Positions 11,880-25,917 of a stretch of DNA of 64,000 bases are shown piece by piece; within the stretch, counting starts at the first letter, position 1, and the number at the start of each line of letters is the position of its first letter. Made by a program: the position numbers and the translations under genes. This DNA comes from Parietaria judaica (Eukaryota; Streptophyta; Magnoliopsida; Rosales; Urticaceae): the NCBI GenBank assembly GCA_954871525.1, contig OX940869.1:19682001-19746000 (forward strand), written 5' to 3'. The notes under the pieces are model-generated. The model did no database searches, had not been told where the DNA came from, and saw nothing but the letters and a program-made list of their open reading frames with translations.

Positions 11880-14800
11880 TTTTGAAGTTCATTTTTTGTT
11901 TAAAATATCGTTTAATTAGGGTTCTTTGGCGTAAAATGGGAAAAAGACTCAGTTTTCTTTGGAGCATGTATTAATTGTTGAAAACTGGGTTTTAAGAGAG
12001 CTTCAGTAATTTTTAATGCCAAAACTAACCCAATATATAATAATACCACCCTAATGAAGGTCTACCAACTCAAAGTTCATGAAGAACGCATCGTATTTGC
12101 TCTCGTAAGAAAACCAATTTTAACACTTTTCGGTAATGATTTTAACTCGTTAACGGCTTGATATAGAAAGCACGAGATAGTGCTTCCCTATTTAGGGATT
12201 AAAATAAGTAAATGTGATACAATTACACATTATTAACCATTTTGAAGTTCATTTTTTGTTTAAAATATCGTTTAATTAGGGTTCTTTCGCGTAAAATGGG
12301 AAAAAGACTCAGTATTCTTTGGAGCACGTATTAATTGTTGAAAACTGGGTTTTAAGAGAGCTCCAGTAATTTTTAATGCCAAAACTAACCCAATATATAA
12401 TAATACCACCGTAATGAAGGTCTACCAACTCAAAGTTCATGAAGAACGCATCGTATTTGCTCTCGTAAGAAAACCAATTTTAACACATTTCGGTAATGAT
12501 TTTAACTCGTTAACGGCTTGATATAGAAAGCACGAGATAGTGCTTCCCTATTTAGGGATTAAAATAAGTAAATGTGATACAATTACACATTATTAACCAT
12601 TTTGAAGTTCATTTTTTGTTTAAAATATCGTTTAATTAGGGTTCTTTCGCGTAAAATGGGAAAAAGACTCAGTTTTCTTTGGAGCACATATTAATTGTTG
12701 AAAACTGGGTTTTAAGAGAGCTCCAGTAATTTTTAATGCCAAAACTAACCCAATATATAATAATACCACCCTAATGAAGGTCTACCAACTCAAAGTTCAT
12801 GAAGAACGCATCGTATTTGCTCTCGTATGAAAACCAATTTTAACACTTTTCGGTAATGATTTTAACTCGTTAACGGCTTGATATAGAAAGCACGAGATAG
12901 TGCTTCCCTATTTAGGGATTAAAATAAGTAAATGTGATACAATTACACATTATTAACCATTTTGAAGTTCATTTTTTGTTTAAAATATCGTTTAATTAGG
13001 GTTCTTTGGCGTAAAATGGGAAAAAGACTCAGTTTTCTTTGGAGCACGTATTAATTGTTGAAAACTGGGTTTTAAGAGAGCTCCAGTAATTTTTAATGCC
13101 AAAACTAACCCAATATATAATAATACCACCCTAATGAAGGTCTACCAACTCAAAGTTCATGAAGAACGCATCGTATTTGCTCTCGTATGAAAACCAATTT
13201 TAACACTTTTCGGTAATGATTTTAACTCGTTAACGGCTTGATATAGAAAGCACGAGATAGTGCTTCCCTATTTAGGGATTAAAATAAGTAAATGTGATAC
13301 AATTACACATTATTAACCATTTTGAAGTTCATTTTTTGTTTAAAATATCGTTTAATTAGGGTTCTTTGGCGTAAAATGGGAAAAAGACTCAGTTTTCTTT
13401 GGAGCACGTATTAATTGTTGAAAACTGGGTTTTAAGAGAGCTCCAGTAATTTTTAATGCCAAAACTAACCCAATATATAATAATACCACCGTAATGAAGG
13501 TCTACCAACTCAAAGTTCATGAAGAACGCATCGTATTTGCTCTCGTAAGAAAACCAATTTTAACACTTTTCGGTAATGATTTTAACTCGTTAACGGCTTG
13601 ATATAGAAAGCACGAGATAGTGCTTCCCTATTTAGGGATTAAAATAAGTAAATGTGATACAATTACACATTATTAACCATTTTGAAGTTCATTTTTTGTT
13701 TAAAATATCGTTTAATTAGGGTTCTTTGGCGTAAAATGGGAAAAAGACTCAGTTTTCTTTGGAGCATGTATTAATTGTTGAAAACTGGGTTTTAAGAGAG
13801 CTTCAGTAATTTTTAATGCCAAAACTAACCCAATATATAATAATACCACCCTAATGAAGGTCTACCAACTCAAAGTTCATGAAGAACGCATCGTATTTGC
13901 TCTCGTAAGAAAACCAATTTTAACACTTTTCGGTAATGATTTTAACTCGTTAACGGCTTGATATAGAAAGCACGAGATAGTGCTTCCCTATTTAGGGATT
14001 AAAATAAGTAAATGTGATACAATTACACATTATTAACCATTTTGAAGTTCATTTTTTGTTTAAAATATCGTTTAATTAGGGTTCTTTCGCGTAAAATGGG
14101 AAAAAGACTCAGTATTCTTTGGAGCACGTATTAATTGTTGAAAACTGGGTTTTAAGAGAGCTCCAGTAATTTTTAATGCCAAAACTAACCCAATATATAA
14201 TAATACCACCGTAATGAAGGTCTACCAACTCAAAGTTCATGAAGAACGCATCGTATTTGCTCTCGTAAGAAAACCAATTTTAACACATTTCGGTAATGAT
14301 TTTAACTCGTTAACGGCTTGATATAGAAAGCACGAGATAGTGCTTCCCTATTTAGGGATTAAAATAAGTAAATGTGATACAATTACACATTATTAACCAT
14401 TTTGAAGTTCATTTTTTGTTTAAAATATCGTTTAATTAGGGTTCTTTCGCGTAAAATGGGAAAAAGACTCAGTTTTCTTTGGAGCACATATTAATTGTTG
14501 AAAACTGGGTTTTAAGAGAGCTCCAGTAATTTTTAATGCCAAAACTAACCCAATATATAATAATACCACCCTAATGAAGGTCTACCAACTCAAAGTTCAT
14601 GAAGAACGCATCGTATTTGCTCTCGTATGAAAACCAATTTTAACACTTTTCGGTAATGATTTTAACTCGTTAACGGCTTGATATAGAAAGCACGAGATAG
14701 TGCTTCCCTATTTAGGGATTAAAATAAGTAAATGTGATACAATTACACATTATTAACCATTTTGAAGTTCATTTTTTGTTTAAAATATCGTTTAATTAGG

Positions 14801-15479
14801 GTTCTTTGGCGTAAAATGGGAAAAAGACTCAGTTTTCTTTGGAGCACGTATTAATTGTTGAAAACTGGGTTTTAAGAGAGCTCCAGTAATTTTTAATGCC
14901 AAAACTAACCCAATATATAATAATACCACCCTAATGAAGGTCTACCAACTCAAAGTTCATGAAGAACGCATTGTATTTGCTCTCGTATGAAAACCAATTT
15001 TAACACTTTTCGGTAATGATTTTAACTCGTTAACGGCTTGATATAGAAAGCACGAGATAGTGCTTCCCTATTTAGGGATTAAAATAAGTAAATGTGATAC
15101 AATTACACATTATTAACCATTTTGAAGTTCATTTTTTGTTTAAAATATCGTTTAATTAGGGTTCTTTGGCGTAAAATGGGAAAAAGACTCAGTTTTCTTT
15201 GGAGCACGTATTAATTGTTGAAAACTGGGTTTTAAGAGAGCTCCAGTAATTTTTAATGCCAAAACTAACCCAATATATAATAATACCACCGTAATGAAGG
15301 TCTACCAACTCAAAGTTCATGAAGAACGCATCGTATTTGCTCTCGTAAGAAAACCAATTTTAACACTTTTCGGTAATGATTTTAACTCGTTAACGGCTTG
15401 ATATAGAAAGCACGAGATAGTGCTTCCCTATTTAGGGATTAAAATAAGTAAATGTGATACAATTACACATTATTAACCA
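11880..15479. repeat. 1800-bp (five-monomer) tandem duplication
   Basis: M34-M38 (11880-13679) are followed directly by M39-M43 (13680-15479), which repeat the same ordered markers: type A with p88 T; type B with p248 A; p89 A plus p229 T; p229 T; plain. Reading line by line I find one difference in 1800 bp (p213 C to T in M42). This is a recent tandem duplication of a five-monomer unit. Confidence 0.9.
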
Positions 15480-17279
15480 TTTTGAAGTTCATTTTTTGTT
15501 TAAAATATCGTTTAATTAGGGTTCTTTGGCGTAAAATGGGAAAAAGACTCAGTTTTCTTTGGAGCACGTATTAATTGTTGAAAACTGGGTTTTAAGAGAG
15601 CTTCAGTAATTTTTAATGCCAAAACTAACCCAATATATAATAATACCACCCTAATGAAGGTCTACCAACTCAAAGTTCATGAAGAACGCATCGTATTTGC
15701 TCTCGTAAGAAAACCAATTTTAACACTTTTCGGTAATGATTTTAACTCGTTAACGGCTTGATATAGAAAGCACGAGATAGTGCTTCCCTATTTAGGGATT
15801 AAAATAAGTAAATGTGATACAATTACACATTATTAATCATTTTGAAGTTCATTTTTTGTTTAAAATATCGTTTAATTAGGGTTCTTTCGCGTAAAATGGG
15901 AAAAAGACTCAGTTTTCTTTGGAGCACGTATTAATTGTTGAAAACTGGGTTTTAAGGGACCTCCAGTAATTTTTAATTCCAAAACTAACCCAATATATAA
16001 TAATACCACCGTAATGAAGGTCTACCAACTCAAAGTTCATGAAGAACGCATCGTATTTGCTCTCGTAAGAAAACCAATTTTAACACTTTTCGGTAATGAT
16101 TTTAACTCGTTAACGGCTTGATATAGAAAGCACGAGATAGTGCTTCCCTATTTAGGGATTAAAATAAGTAAATGTGATACAATTACACATTATTAACCAT
16201 TTTGAAGTTCATTTTTTGTTTAAAATATCGTTTAATTAGGGTTCTTTCGCGTAAAATGGGAAAAAGACTCAGTTTTCTTTGGAGCACGTATTAATTGTTG
16301 AAAACTGGGTTTTAAGAGAGCTCCAGTAATTTTTAATGCCAAAACTAACCCAATATATAATAATACCACCCTAATGAAGGTCTACCAACTCAAAGTTCAT
16401 GAAGAACGCATCGTATTTGCTCTCGTATGAAAACCAATTTTAACACTTGTCGGTAATGATTTTAACTCGTTAACGGCTTGATATAGAAAGCACGAGATAG
16501 TGCTTCCCTATTTAGGGATTAAAATAAGTAAATGTGATACAATTACACATTATTAACCATTTTGAAGTTCATTTTTTGTTTAAAATATCGTTTAATTAGG
16601 GTTCTTTGGCGTAAAATGGGAAAAAGACTCAGTTTTCTTTGGAGCACGTATTAATTGTTGAAAACTGGGTTTTAAGAGAGCTCCAGTAATTTTTAATGCC
16701 AAAACTAACCCAATATATAATAATACCACCGTAATGAAGGTCTACCAACTCAAAGTTCATGAAGAACGCATCGTATTTGCTCTCGTAAGAAAACCAATTT
16801 TAACACTTTTCGGTAATGATTTTAACTCGTTAACGGCTTGATATAGAAAGCACGAGATAGTGCTTCCCTATTTAGGGATTAAAATAAGTAAATGTGATAC
16901 AATTACACATTATTAACCATTTTGAAGTTCATTTTTTGTTTAAAATATCGTTTAATTAGGGTTCTTTGGCGTAAAATGGGAAAAAGACTCATTTTTCTTT
17001 GGAGCACGTATTAATTGTTGAAAACTGGGTTTTAAGAGAGCTTCAGTAATTTTTAATGCCAAAACTAACCCAATATATAATAATACCACCCTAATGAAGG
17101 TCTACCAACTCAAAGTTCATGAAGAACGCATCGTATTTGCTCTCGTAAGAAAACCAATTTTAACACTTTTCGGTAATGATTTTAACTCGTTAACGGCTTG
17201 ATATAGAAAGTACGAGATAGTGCTTCCCTATTTAGGGATTAAAATAAGTAAATGTGATACAATTACACATTATTAACCA

Positions 17280-19439
17280 TTTTGAAGTTCATTTTTTGTT
17301 TAAAATATCGTTTAATTAGGGTTCTTTCGCGTAAAATGGGAAAAAGACTCAGTATTCTTTGGAGCACGTATTAATTGTTGAATACTGGGTTTTAAGAGAG
17401 CTCCAGTAATTTTTAATGCCAAAACTAACCCAATATATAATAATACCACCGTAATGAAGGTCTACCAACTCAAAGTTCATGAAGAACGCATCGTATTTGC
17501 TCTCGTAAGAAAACCAATTTTAACACTTTTCGGTAATGATTTTAACTCGTTAACGGCTTGATATAGAAAGCACGAGATAGTGCTTCCCTATTTAGGGATT
17601 AAAATAAGTAAATGTGATACAATTACACATTATTAACCATTTTGAAGTTCATTTTTTGTTTAAAATATCGTTTAATTAGGGTTCTTTGGCGTAAAATGGG
17701 AAAAAGACTCAGTTTTCTTTGGAGCAGGTATTAATTGTTGAAAACTGGGTTTTAAGAGAGCTTCAGTAATTTTTAATGCCAAAACTAACCCAATATATAA
17801 TAATACCACCCTAATGAAGGTCTACCAACTCAAAGTTCATGAAGAACGCATCGTATTTGCTCTCGTAAGAAAACCAATTTTAACACATTTCGGTAATGAT
17901 TTTAACTCGTTAACGGCTTGATATAGAAAGCACGAGATAGTGCTTCCCTATTTAGGGATTAAAATAAGTAAATGTGATACAATTACACATTATTAACCAT
18001 TTTGAAGTTCATTTTTTGTTTAAAATATCGTTTAATTAGGGTTCTTTCGCGTAAAATGGGAAAAAGACTCAGTATTCTTTGGAGCACGTATTAATTGTTG
18101 AAAACTGGGTTTTAAGAGAGCTCCAGTAATTTTTAATGCCAAAACTAACCCAATATATAATAATACCACCGTAATGAAGGTCTACCAACTCAAAGTTCAT
18201 GAAGAACGCATCGTATTTGCTCTCGTAAGAAAACCAATTTTAACACATTTCGGTAATGATTTTAACTCGTTAACGGCTTGATATAGAAAGCACGAGATAG
18301 TGCTTCCCTATTTAGGGATTAAAATAAGTAAATGTGATACAATTACACATTATTAACCATTTTGAAGTTCATTTTTTGTTTAAAATATCGTTTAATTAGG
18401 GTTCTTTCGCGTAAAATGGGAAAAAGACTCAGTTTTCTTTGGAGCACGTATTAATTGTTGAAAACTGGGTTTTAAGAGAGCTCCAGTAATTTTTAATGCC
18501 AAAACTAACCCAATATATAATAATACCACCCTAATGAAGGTCTACCAACTCAAAGTTCATGAAGAACGCATCGTATTTGCTCTCGTATGAAAACCAATTT
18601 TAACACTTTTCGGTAATGATTTTAACTCGTTAACGGCTTGATATAGAAAGCACGAGATAGTGCTTCCCTATTTAGGGATTAAAATAAGTAAATGTGATAC
18701 AATTACACATTATTAACCATTTTGAAGTTCATTTTTTGTTTAAAATATCGTTTAATTAGGGTTCTTTGGCGTAAAATGGGAAAAAGACTCAGTTTTCTTT
18801 GGAGCACGTATTAATTGTTGAAAACTGGGTTTTAAGAGAGCTCCAGTAATTTTTAATGCCAAAACTAACCCAATATATAATAATACCACCCTAATGAAGG
18901 TCTACCAACTCAAAGTTCATGAAGAACGCATCGTATTTGCTCTCGTATGAAAACCAATTTTAACACTTTTCGGTAATGATTTTAACTCGTTAACGGCTTG
19001 ATATAGAAAGCACGAGATAGTGCTTCCCTATTTAGGGATTAAAATAAGTAAATGTGATACAATTACACATTATTAACCATTTTGAAGTTCATTTTTTGTT
19101 TAAAATATCGTTTAATTAGGGTTCTTTGGCGTAAAATGGGAAAAAGACTCAGTTTTCTTTGGAGCACGTATTAATTGTTGAAAACTGGGTTTTAAGAGAG
19201 CTCCAGTAATTTTTAATGCCAAAACTAACCCAATATATAATAATACCACCGTAATGAAGGTCTACCAACTCAAAGTTCATGAAGAACGCATCGTATTTGC
19301 TCTCGTAAGAAAACCAATTTTAACACTTTTCGGTAATGATTTTAACTCGTTAACGGCTTGATATAGAAAGCACGAGATAGTGCTTCCCTATTTAGGGATT
19401 AAAATAAGTAAATGTGATACAATTACACATTATTAACCA
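17280..19439. repeat. 2160-bp segment duplicated from 11520-13679 (lag 5760 bp)
   Basis: M49-M54 repeat the marker order of M33-M38: type B carrying both p75 A and p104 T; type A; type B with p248 A; p229 T; p229 T; plain. Three differences are visible, two in M50 (p88 and p248) and one in M52 (p89). The rare p75 A + p104 T double variant occurs only in these two segments, so the pair is very likely one event copied by segmental duplication over 16 monomers. Confidence 0.8.
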
Positions 19440-21239
19440 TTTTTAAGTTCATTTTTTGTTTAAAATATCGTTTAATTAGGGTTCTTTGGCGTAAAATGGG
19501 AAAAAGACTCAGTTTTCTTTGGAGCACGTATTAATTGTTGAAAACTGGGTTTTAAGAGAGCTTCAGTAATTTTTAATGCCAAAACTAACCCAATATATAA
19601 TAATACCACCCTAATGAAGGTCTACCAACTCAAAGTTCATGAAGAACGCATCGTATTTGCTCTCGTAAGAAAACCAATTTTAACACTTTTCGGTAATGAT
19701 TTTAACTCGTTAACGGCTTGATATAGAAAGCACGAGATAGTGCTTCCCTATTTAGGGATTAAAATAAGTAAATGTGATACAATTACACATTATTAACCAT
19801 TTTGAAGTTCATTTTTTGTTTAAAATATCGTTTAATTAGGGTTCTTTCGCGTAAAATGGGAAAAAGACTCAGTTTTCTTTGGAGCACGTATTAATTGTTG
19901 AAAACTGGGTTTTAAGGGACCTCCAGTAATTTTTAATGCCAAAACTAACCCAATATATAATAATACCACCGTAATGAAGGTCTACCAACTCAAAGTTCAT
20001 GAAGAACGCATCGTATTTGCTCTCGTAAGAAAACCAATTTTAACACTTTTCGGTAATGATTTTAACTCGTTAACGGCTTGATATAGAAAGCACGAGATAG
20101 TGCTTCCCTATTTAGGGATTAAAATAAGTAAATGTGATACAATTACACATTATTAACCATTTTGAAGTTCATTTTTTGTTTAAAATATCGTTTAATTAGG
20201 GTTCTTTCGCGTAAAATGGGAAAAAGACTCAGTTTTCTTTGGAGCACGTATTAATTGTTGAAAACTGGGTTTTAAGAGAGCTCCAGTAATTTTTAATGCC
20301 AAAACTAACCCAATATATAATAATACCACCCTAATGAAGGTCTACCAACTCAAAGTTCATGAAGAACGCATCGTATTTGCTCTCGTATGAAAACCAATTT
20401 TAACACTTGTCGGTAATGATTTTAACTCGTTAACGGCTTGATATAGAAAGCACGAGATAGTGCTTCCCTATTTAGGGATTAAAATAAGTAAATGTGATAC
20501 AATTACACATTATTAACCATTTTGAAGTTCATTTTTTGTTTAAAATATCGTTTAATTAGGGTTCTTTGGCGTAAAATGGGAAAAAGACTCAGTTTTCTTT
20601 GGAGCACGTATTAATTGTTGAAAACTGGGTTTTAAGAGAGCTCCAGTAATTTTTAATGCCAAAACTAACCCAATATATAATAATACCACCGTAATGAAGG
20701 TCTACCAACTCAAAGTTCATGAAGAACGCATCGTATTTGCTCTCGTAAGAAAACCAATTTTAACACTTTTCGGTAATGATTTTAACTCGTTAACGGCTTG
20801 ATATAGAAAGCACGAGATAGTGCTTCCCTATTTAGGGATTAAAATAAGTAAATGTGATACAATTACACATTATTAACCATTTTGAAGTTCATTTTTTGTT
20901 TAAAATATCGTTTAATTAGGGTTCTTTGGCGTAAAATGGGAAAAAGACTCATTTTTCTTTGGAGCACGTATTAATTGTTGAAAACTGGGTTTTAAGAGAG
21001 CTTCAGTAATTTTTAATGCCAAAACTAACCCAATATATAATAATACCACCCTAATGAAGGTCTACCAACTCAAAGTTCATGAAGAACGCATCGTATTTGC
21101 TCTCGTAAGAAAACCAATTTTAACACTTTTCGGTAATGATTTTAACTCGTTAACGGCTTGATATAGAAAGCACGAGATAGTGCTTCCCTATTTAGGGATT
21201 AAAATAAGTAAATGTGATACAATTACACATTATTAACCA
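19440..21239. repeat. 1800-bp segment duplicated from 15480-17279 (lag 3960 bp)
   Basis: M55-M59 match M44-M48: type A; a copy with p118 G and p121 C (aagggac then ctcc); p229 T with p250 G; plain; type A with p73 T (catttttctt). About four differences are seen: the last bases of M44 (attaatcat), p5 in M55, p139 in M45 and p292 in M48. The lag of 11 monomers is not a multiple of the local 5- or 6-monomer period, which points to exchange out of register with the higher-order repeat. Confidence 0.8.
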
Positions 21240-22679
21240 TTTTGAAGTTCATTTTTTGTTTAAAATATCGTTTAATTAGGGTTCTTTCGCGTAAAATGGG
21301 AAAAAGACTCAGTTTTCTTTGGAGCACGTATTAATTGTTGAAAACTGGGTTTTAAGGGACCTCCAGTAATTTTTAATGCCAAAACTAACCCAATATATAA
21401 TAATACCACCGTAATGAAGGTCTACCAACTCAAAGTTCATGAAGAACGCATCGTATTTGCTCTCGTAAGAAAACCAATTTTAACACTTTTCGGTAATGAT
21501 TTTAACTCGTTAACGGCTTGATATAGAAAGCACGAGATAGTGCTTCCCTATTTAGGGATTAAAATAAGTAAATGTGATACAATTACACATTATTAACCAT
21601 TTTGAAGTTCATTTTTTGTTTAAAATATCGTTTAATTAGGGTTCTTTCGCGTAAAATGGGAAAAAGACTCAGTTTTCTTTGGAGCACGTATTAATTGTTG
21701 AAAACTGGGTTTTAAGAGAGCTCCAGTAATTTTTAATGCCAAAACTAACCCAATATATAATAATACCACCCTAATGAAGGTCTACCAACTCAAAGTTCAT
21801 GAAGAACGCATCGTATTTGCTCTCGTATGAAAACCAATTTTAACACTTGTCGGTAATGATTTTAACTCGTTAACGGCTTGATATAGAAAGCACGAGATAG
21901 TGCTTCCCTATTTAGGGATTAAAATAAGTAAATGTGATACAATTACACATTATTAACCATTTTGAAGTTCATTTTTTGTTTAAAATATCGTTTAATTAGG
22001 GTTCTTTGGCGTAAAATGGGAAAAAGACTCAGTTTTCTTTGGAGCACGTATTAATTGTTGAAAACTGGGTTTTAAGAGAGCTCCAGTAATTTTTAATGCC
22101 AAAACTAACCCAATATATAATAATACCACCGTAATGAAGGTCTACCAACTCAAAGTTCATGAAGAACGCATCGTATTTGCTCTCGTAAGAAAACCAATTT
22201 TAACACTTTTCGGTAATGATTTTAACTCGTTAACGGCTTGATATAGAAAGCACGAGATAGTGCTTCCCTATTTAGGGATTAAAATAAGTAAATGTGATAC
22301 AATTACACATTATTAACCATTTTGAAGTTCATTTTTTGTTTAAAATATCGTTTAATTAGGGTTCTTTGGCGTAAAATGGGAAAAAGACTCATTTTTCTTT
22401 GGAGCACGTATTAATTGTTGAAAACTGGGTTTTAAGAGAGCTCCAGTAATTTTTAATGCCAAAACTAACCCAATATATAATAATACCACCCTAATGAAGG
22501 TCTACCAACTCAAAGTTCATGAAGAACGCATCGTATTTGCTCTCGTAAGAAAACCAATTTTAACACTTTTCGGTAATGATTTTAACTCGTTAACGGCTTG
22601 ATATAGAAAGCACGAGATAGTGCTTCCCTATTTAGGGATTAAAATAAGTAAATGTGATACAATTACACATTATTAACTA
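19800..22679. repeat. 1440-bp (four-monomer) tandem duplication
   Basis: M56-M59 (19800-21239) are followed directly by M60-M63 (21240-22679) with the same four markers in order: aagggac at p115-121; p229 T with p250 G; plain; p73 T. Two differences are visible, both in the last monomer. M63 has p124 C where M59 has T, and p359 T. M63 combines the type A marker p73 T with the p124 C of the other class, so it looks like a recombinant or converted monomer. Confidence 0.88.
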
Positions 22680-25199
22680 TTTTGAAGTTCATTTTTTGTT
22701 TAAAATATCGTTTAATTAGGGTTCTTTCGCGTAAAATGGGAAAAAGACTCAGTTTTCATTGGAGCACGTATTAATTGTTGAAAACTGGGTTTTAAGAGAG
22801 CTCCAGTAATTTTTAATGCCAAAACTAACCCAATATATAATAATACCACCGTAATGAAGGTCTACCAACTCAAAGTTCATGAAGAACGCATCGTATTTGC
22901 TCTCGTAAGAAAACCAATTTTAACACTTTTCGGTAATGATTTTAACTCGTTAACGGCTTGATATAGAAAGCACGAGATAGTGCTTCCCTATTTAGGGATT
23001 AAAATAAGTAAATGTGATACAATTACACATTATTAACCATTTTGAAGTTCATTTTTTGTTTAAAATATCGTTTAATTAGGGTTCTTTGGCGTAAAATGGG
23101 AAAAAGACTCAGTTTTCTTTGGAGAACGTATTAATTGTTGAAAACTGGGTTTTAAGAGAGCTCCAGTAATTTTTAATTCCAAAACTAACCCAATATATAA
23201 TAATACCACCGTAATGAAGGTCTACCAACTCAAAGTTCATGAAGAACGCATCGTATTTGCTCTCGTAAGAAAACCAATTTTAACACTTTTCGGTAATGAT
23301 TTTAACTCGTTAACGGCTTGATATAGAAAGCACGAGATAGTGCTTCCCTATTTAGGGATTAAAATAAATAAATGTGATACAATTACACATTATTAACCAT
23401 TTTTAAGTTCATTTTTTGTTTAAAGTATCGTTTAATTAGGGTTCTTTGGCGTAAAATGGAAAAAAGACTCAGTTTTCTATGGAGCACGTATTAATTGTTG
23501 AAAACTGGGTTTTAAGAGAGCTCCAGTAATTTTTAATGCCAAAACTAACCCAATATATAATAATACCACCCTAATGAAGGTCTAGCAACTCAAAGTTCAT
23601 GAAGAACGCATCGTATTTGCTCTCGTAAGAAAACCAATTTTAACACTTTTCGGTAATGATTTTAACTCGTTAACGGCTTGATATTGAAGGCACGAGATAG
23701 TGCTTCCCTATTTAGGGATTAAAATAAGTAAATGTGATACAATTACACATTATTAACCATTTTGAAGTTCATTTTTTGTTTAAAATATCGTTTAATTAGG
23801 GTTCTTTGGCGTAAAATGGGAAAAAGACTCAGTTTTCTTTGGAGCACGTATTAATTGTTGAAAACTGGGTTTTAAGAGAGCTCCAGTAATTTTTAATGCC
23901 AAAACTAACCCAATATATAATAATACCACCGTAATGAAGGTCTACCAACTCAAAGTTCATGAAGAACGCATCGTATTTGCTCTCGTAAGAAAACCAATTT
24001 TAACACTTTTCGGTAATGATTTTAACTCGTTAACGGCTTGATATAGAAAGCACGAGATAGTGCTTCCCTATTTAGGGATTAAAATAAGTAAATGTGATAC
24101 AATTACACATTATTAACCATTTTGAAGTTCATTTTTTGTTTAAAATATCGTTTAATTAGGGTTCTTTGGCGTAAAATGGGAAAAAGACTCAGTTTTCTTT
24201 GGAGAACGTATTAATTGTTGAAAACTGGGTTTTAAGAGAGCTCCAGTAATTTTTAATTCCAAAACTAACCCAATATATAATAATACCACCGTAATGAAGG
24301 TCTACCAACTCAAAGTTCATGAAGAACGCATCGTATTTGCTCTCGTAAGAAAACCAATTTTAACACTTTTCGGTAATGATTTTAACTCGTTAACGGCTTG
24401 ATATAGAAAGCACGAGATAGTGCTTCCCTATTTAGGGATTAAAATAAATAAATGTGATACAATTACACATTATTAACCATTTTTAAGTTCATTTTTTGTT
24501 TAAAGTATCGTTTAATTAGGGTTCTTTGGCGTAAAATGGGAAAAAGACTCAGTTTTCTATGGAGCACGTATTAATTGTTGAAAACTGGGTTTTAAGAGAG
24601 CTCCAGTAATTTTTAATGCCAAAACTAACCCAATATATAATAATACCACCCTAATGAAGGTCTAGCAACTCAAAGTTCATGAAGAACGCATCGTATTTGC
24701 TCTCGTAAGAAAACCAATTTTAACACTTTTCGGTAATGATTTTAACTCGTTAACGGCTTGATATTGAAGGCACGAGATAGTGCTTCCCTATTTAGGGATT
24801 AAAATAAGTAAATGTGATACAATTACACATTATTAACCATTTTGAAGTTCATTTTTTGTTTAAAATATCGTTTAATTAGGGTTCTTTGGCGTAAAATGGG
24901 AAAAAGACTCAGTTTTCTTTGGAGCACGTATTAATTGTTGAAAACTGGGTTTTAAGAGAGCTCCAGTAATTTTTAATGCCAAAACTAACCCAATATATAA
25001 TAATACCACCGTAATGAAGGTCTACCAACTCAAAGTTCATGAAGAACGCATCGTATTTGCTCTCGTAAGAAAACCAATTTTAACACTTTTCGGTAATGAT
25101 TTTAACTCGTTAACGGCTTGATATAGAAAGCACGAGATAGTGCTTCCCTATTTAGGGATTAAAATAAGTAAATGTGATACAATTACACATTATTAACCA

Positions 25200-25917
25200 T
25201 TTTGAAGTTCATTTTTTGTTTAAAATATCGTTTAATTAGGGTTCTTTGGCGTAAAATGGGAAAAAGACTCAGTTTTCTTTGGAGCACGTATTAATTGTTG
25301 AAAACTGGGTTTTAAGAGAGCTCCAGTAATTTTTAATTCCAAAACTAACCCAATATATAATAATACCACCGTAATGAAGGTCTACCAACTCAAAGTTCAT
25401 GAAGAACGCATCGTATTTGCTCTCGTAAGAAAACCAATTTTAACACTTTTCGGTAATGATTTTAACTCGTTAACGGCTTGATATAGAAAGCACGAGATAG
25501 TGCTTCCCTATTTAGGGATTAAAATAAGTAAATGTGATACAATTACACATTAATAACCTTTTGAAGTTCATTTTTGTTTAAAATATCGTTTAATTAGGGT
25601 TCTTTGGCGTAAAATGGGAAAAAGAGTCAGTTTTCTTTGGAGCACGTATTAATTGTTGAAAACTGGGTTTTAAGAAAGCTCCAGTAATTTTTAATGCCAA
25701 AACTAACCCAATATATAATAATACCACCCTAATGAAGGTCTACCAACTCAAAGTTCATGAAGAACGCATCGTATTTGCTCTCGTAAGAAAACCAATTTTA
25801 ACACTTTTCGGTGATGATTTTAACTCGTTAACGGCTTGATATAGAAGGCACGAGATAGTGCTTCCCTATTTAGGGATTAAAATAAGTAAATGTGATACAA
25901 TTACACATTATTAACCA
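25200..25917. repeat. Pair of 359-bp monomers M71 and M72
   Basis: M71 (25200-25558) lacks p360 A, giving cattaataacc then ttttgaag. M72 (25559-25917) has five instead of six T after ttca. M72 also has p69 G (gagtcag), p119 A (aagaaagctcc), p256 G and p290 G. An identical pair lies at 27358-28075. Confidence 0.9.

Larger units (their letters stand above)
1..23039. repeat. Array block I (M1-M64): two-haplotype mosaic
   Basis: This block holds two linked monomer haplotypes. Type A has p49 G, p75 T, p124 T and p172 C, often with p88 G: M1, 2, 4, 6, 7, 10, 13, 16, 18, 20, 24, 26, 32, 34, 39, 44, 48, 50, 55, 59. Type B has p49 C, p75 A, p88 C, p124 C and p172 G: M3, 5, 9, 11, 15, 17, 19, 21, 27, 33, 35, 40, 49, 51. 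The rest are intermediates, including a p229 T class (ctctcgtatg) in M11, 22, 28, 36, 37, 41, 42, 46, 52, 53, 57 and 61. Type A and B tend to sit next to each other, so the local repeat unit is a group of 4-6 monomers. p75 A is last seen in M51, p124 T in M59 and p229 T in M61. M64 is the last p49 C copy before M128. None of p75 A, p124 T or p229 T recurs in the window. Confidence 0.85.

Noticed and set aside
25559..25917. Homopolymer T-run shortening in M72 as a sequencing error
   Set aside because: The same shortening recurs in M78 with all the same linked substitutions, so it is more likely a real, duplicated variant.
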